Shown: positions 62,866 to 64,000 of the stretch, one piece after another
Layout: each line of letters starts with the position of its first letter
How positions within the stretch are numbered: the first letter of the stretch is position 1
NCBI GenBank assembly: GCA_022072405.1
Contig: JAJVHX010000017.1
Location: 1-64,000, forward strand
DNA from: Phycisphaerae bacterium
GTDB lineage: Bacteria; Planctomycetota; Phycisphaerae; UBA1845; CAIVHJ01
Length of the DNA: 64,000 nt
Direction: 5' to 3'
The notes under the pieces: generated by a model
Told to the model about the DNA's origin: nothing
The model's input: the letters and a program-made list of their open reading frames with translations, nothing else
Databases searched by the model: none
Translations under genes and position numbers: made by a program

Positions 62866-64000
62866 TTGAGCACCACCAATATGGCTGTCGCAAATCCCAA
62901 GTTAACGCGTCAATCTCCGCGTGTGGAAATCTCCACGTTGCGGTCTGATAAGTCCAAAGCAAAATCAATTTTTCTTAAACATCCGGTCACCCTGATCGGG
63001 TCGCGTGAAGGCAATAAAATCCGCTTGCGTCATCCGCAGGTTTCCAGCGTGCATTGTGCCATCATCAACACCGGTAATCGCGTGCTGATCCGCGATCTGG
63101 GGAGTCGCAAGGGCACCTATCTCAACGAGCAGGTTGTGGACCTGGAAGAATTGCATGACGGCGATGTCATCCGGATTCGCAATTTCCGTTTCGCGATCAA
63201 TATAAACTATCCACAGCAAGTGGATCCGGGTGGTTCCGGGTTGGGCGATCTGATGTCGCTCAATTCCTGGGCCTTTCTGGACCATCAGAAAACAGCCCAG
63301 ACCATTGAATTCGGCCGGCCGATATCCCTGGTTGGTCGCTTGCAGGGTAGCGATCTGTTGATCGATTCCCGCAAGGTGTCGCGGGCTCACGCGCTGCTGT
63401 TCATGCTGAATGGCGTGCCAGCGGTTTGTGATCTGTGCAGTTCGAGCGGCACGTTCGTGAATGGCCGGCAGATTTCGCTGATGTATGTCTCGCAGGGCGA
63501 TATCCTGAAATTCGGCGGTGAAAGTTATAAGCTGCGTCTGGCTCCGTTCGTCCGTAACGAGCAGCCTCTGATGTCTGACATGGAAGATGATGACGACGAT
63601 CATCTGGAAGTCGGCCAGCGGCTGATGGATCTGGCGGGCAGCGGTACCGGTCTGGATCTGGATGATGCCGATGCGGGCAGCCTCTCCGGCATACATGCTC
63701 CGCTGGAAGACTCCGGTGCTGATCTGCATGACTCGATGCATGATCTGCCCGTTCAGGAGATGGATCGGGATTCGGCAGCGCAGTTTCATGAGCAACTGGC
63801 TGAGTTGCAATTGCAGCATGAGGGTCTGAAACAACGTGAACAGCAGCTCACCAGCCGCGAACATCAATTACAGGCGCGTATGGTGGAACTGGAAAAGCAG
63901 TTCCGGGAATTGGGTCAGCAACGCGAGCAGTTGACCAGTCGAGAGGAAGAACTGACCCACGCCCGGCAGGAACTGGAAGAAAAATCGCGTCTGGCGGCCG
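62866..64000 (+). CDS. Two-FHA-domain coiled-coil protein (3' end outside window)
   Basis: The start is TTG 62866, because GGAGGAG lies about eight bases before it, while ATG 62881 is 22 bases away. The reading frame is open to the window edge (378 codons). Residues about 30-115 form a first FHA domain (LIGSREGNKIRLRHPQVSSVHCAI, then DLGSRKGTYLNEQ) and about 140-225 a second (SLVGRLQGSDLLIDSRKVSRAHALL, SSSGTFVNGRQ). An acidic linker (about 240-275) precedes a long coiled coil rich in Gln/Glu/Leu from about 300 on. FHA domains bind phosphothreonine peptides, so it likely takes part in Ser/Thr-kinase signalling or a protein assembly. Confidence 0.92.
   Translation, partial: MSTTNMAVANPKLTRQSPRVEISTLRSDKSKAKSIFLKHPVTLIGSREGNKIRLRHPQVSSVHCAIINTGNRVLIRDLGSRKGTYLNEQVVDLEELHDGDVIRIRNFRFAININYPQQVDPGGSGLGDLMSLNSWAFLDHQKTAQTIEFGRPISLVGRLQGSDLLIDSRKVSRAHALLFMLNGVPAVCDLCSSSGTFVNGRQISLMYVSQGDILKFGGESYKLRLAPFVRNEQPLMSDMEDDDDDHLEVGQRLMDLAGSGTGLDLDDADAGSLSGIHAPLEDSGADLHDSMHDLPVQEMDRDSAAQFHEQLAELQLQHEGLKQREQQLTSREHQLQARMVELEKQFRELGQQREQLTSREEELTHARQELEEKSRLAA

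Noticed and set aside
1..64000. tRNA, rRNA, CRISPR arrays, transposases, phage genes
   Set aside because: No TPsiC-like GTTCRANYC loop with matching arms, no spaced direct repeats, and no integrase or transposase motif was seen in any frame.

Overview
The window looks like a piece of a chromosome from a Gram-negative, planctomycete-like bacterium (Planctomycetota, perhaps near Phycisphaerae). This is an inference. It rests on a GyrA whose QRDR reads GEQVIYP, an Asn/Ser/Asp-rich tether on a large lipoprotein, choice-of-anchor Q and lamin-tail secreted proteins, many TPR proteins, an Mla lipid transport set, a TolC family protein and a fused ABC-2/CPBP permease. Base composition is moderately GC-rich throughout. 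No tRNA, rRNA, CRISPR array, prophage or intact insertion sequence is visible.

Layout. 1-3.3 kb: two lipoproteins and a serine hydroxymethyltransferase fused in frame behind a ClpC-type N-domain (minus strand). 3.3-7.6 kb: a membrane TPR protein, full-length clpC with its own promoter and terminator, and a polyprenol-phosphate sugar transferase. 7.7-10.5 kb: mlaE-mlaF-mlaD. 10.6-17.7 kb: an acyl-CoA synthetase, a SPOR/TPR lipoprotein, a flippase and two TPR proteins. 17.9-23.7 kb (minus): inorganic pyrophosphatase, Asn-rich lipoprotein, an orphan DNA methyltransferase, an 8-oxoguanine deaminase-like hydrolase and folP. 23.8-26.9 kb: the murein recycling operon anmK-murQ-nagZ. 27-34.6 kb: secreted beta-helix protein, Na+/solute symporter, PilT-like ATPase and two envelope proteins. 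34.6-38.1 kb: a tiny lipoprotein behind a structured leader, a HAD hydrolase, a SelW-like gene with an in-frame TGA, and a degenerate histidine-kinase-like protein. 38.2-43.3 kb (minus): HAD, sugar ABC transporter without ATPase, and PhyH dioxygenase. 43.4-51.6 kb: gyrA, a lamin-tail protein, NatAB-type ABC exporter with fused CPBP protease, and fumC. 51.6-56.6 kb (minus): phosphomannomutase with a Cys4 N-terminal extension, and an inactive/active pair of M16 peptidases. 56.8-62.5 kb: TolC-like protein, O-antigen ligase, WecA-like transferase, DUF4416. 62.9 kb to the end: start of a two-FHA-domain coiled-coil protein.

The strongest unusual signals are four. (1) A Clp N-domain fused to serine hydroxymethyltransferase lies 1.5 kb from the full clpC, its likely relative. 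(2) A selenoprotein gene of the SelT/SelW/SelH family at 36114-36338 is hidden by its TGA codon and has a bacterial-SECIS-like hairpin right after it. (3) A riboswitch-like leader at 34846-34982 has two mutually exclusive helices, one of which would mask the ribosome binding site of a 60-residue lipoprotein. (4) A sensor-kinase-like protein has lost every catalytic residue.

The genes mostly serve envelope biology: phospholipid trafficking (Mla), murein recycling, polysaccharide assembly (WecA-like, O-antigen ligase, flippase, phosphomannomutase, Dpm-like) and secretion (TolC, PilT). Housekeeping genes (gyrA, fumC, ppa, folP, clpC, glyA) are interspersed. Start sites were chosen from visible Shine-Dalgarno sequences and from promoter positions, and often differ from the longest open frame.
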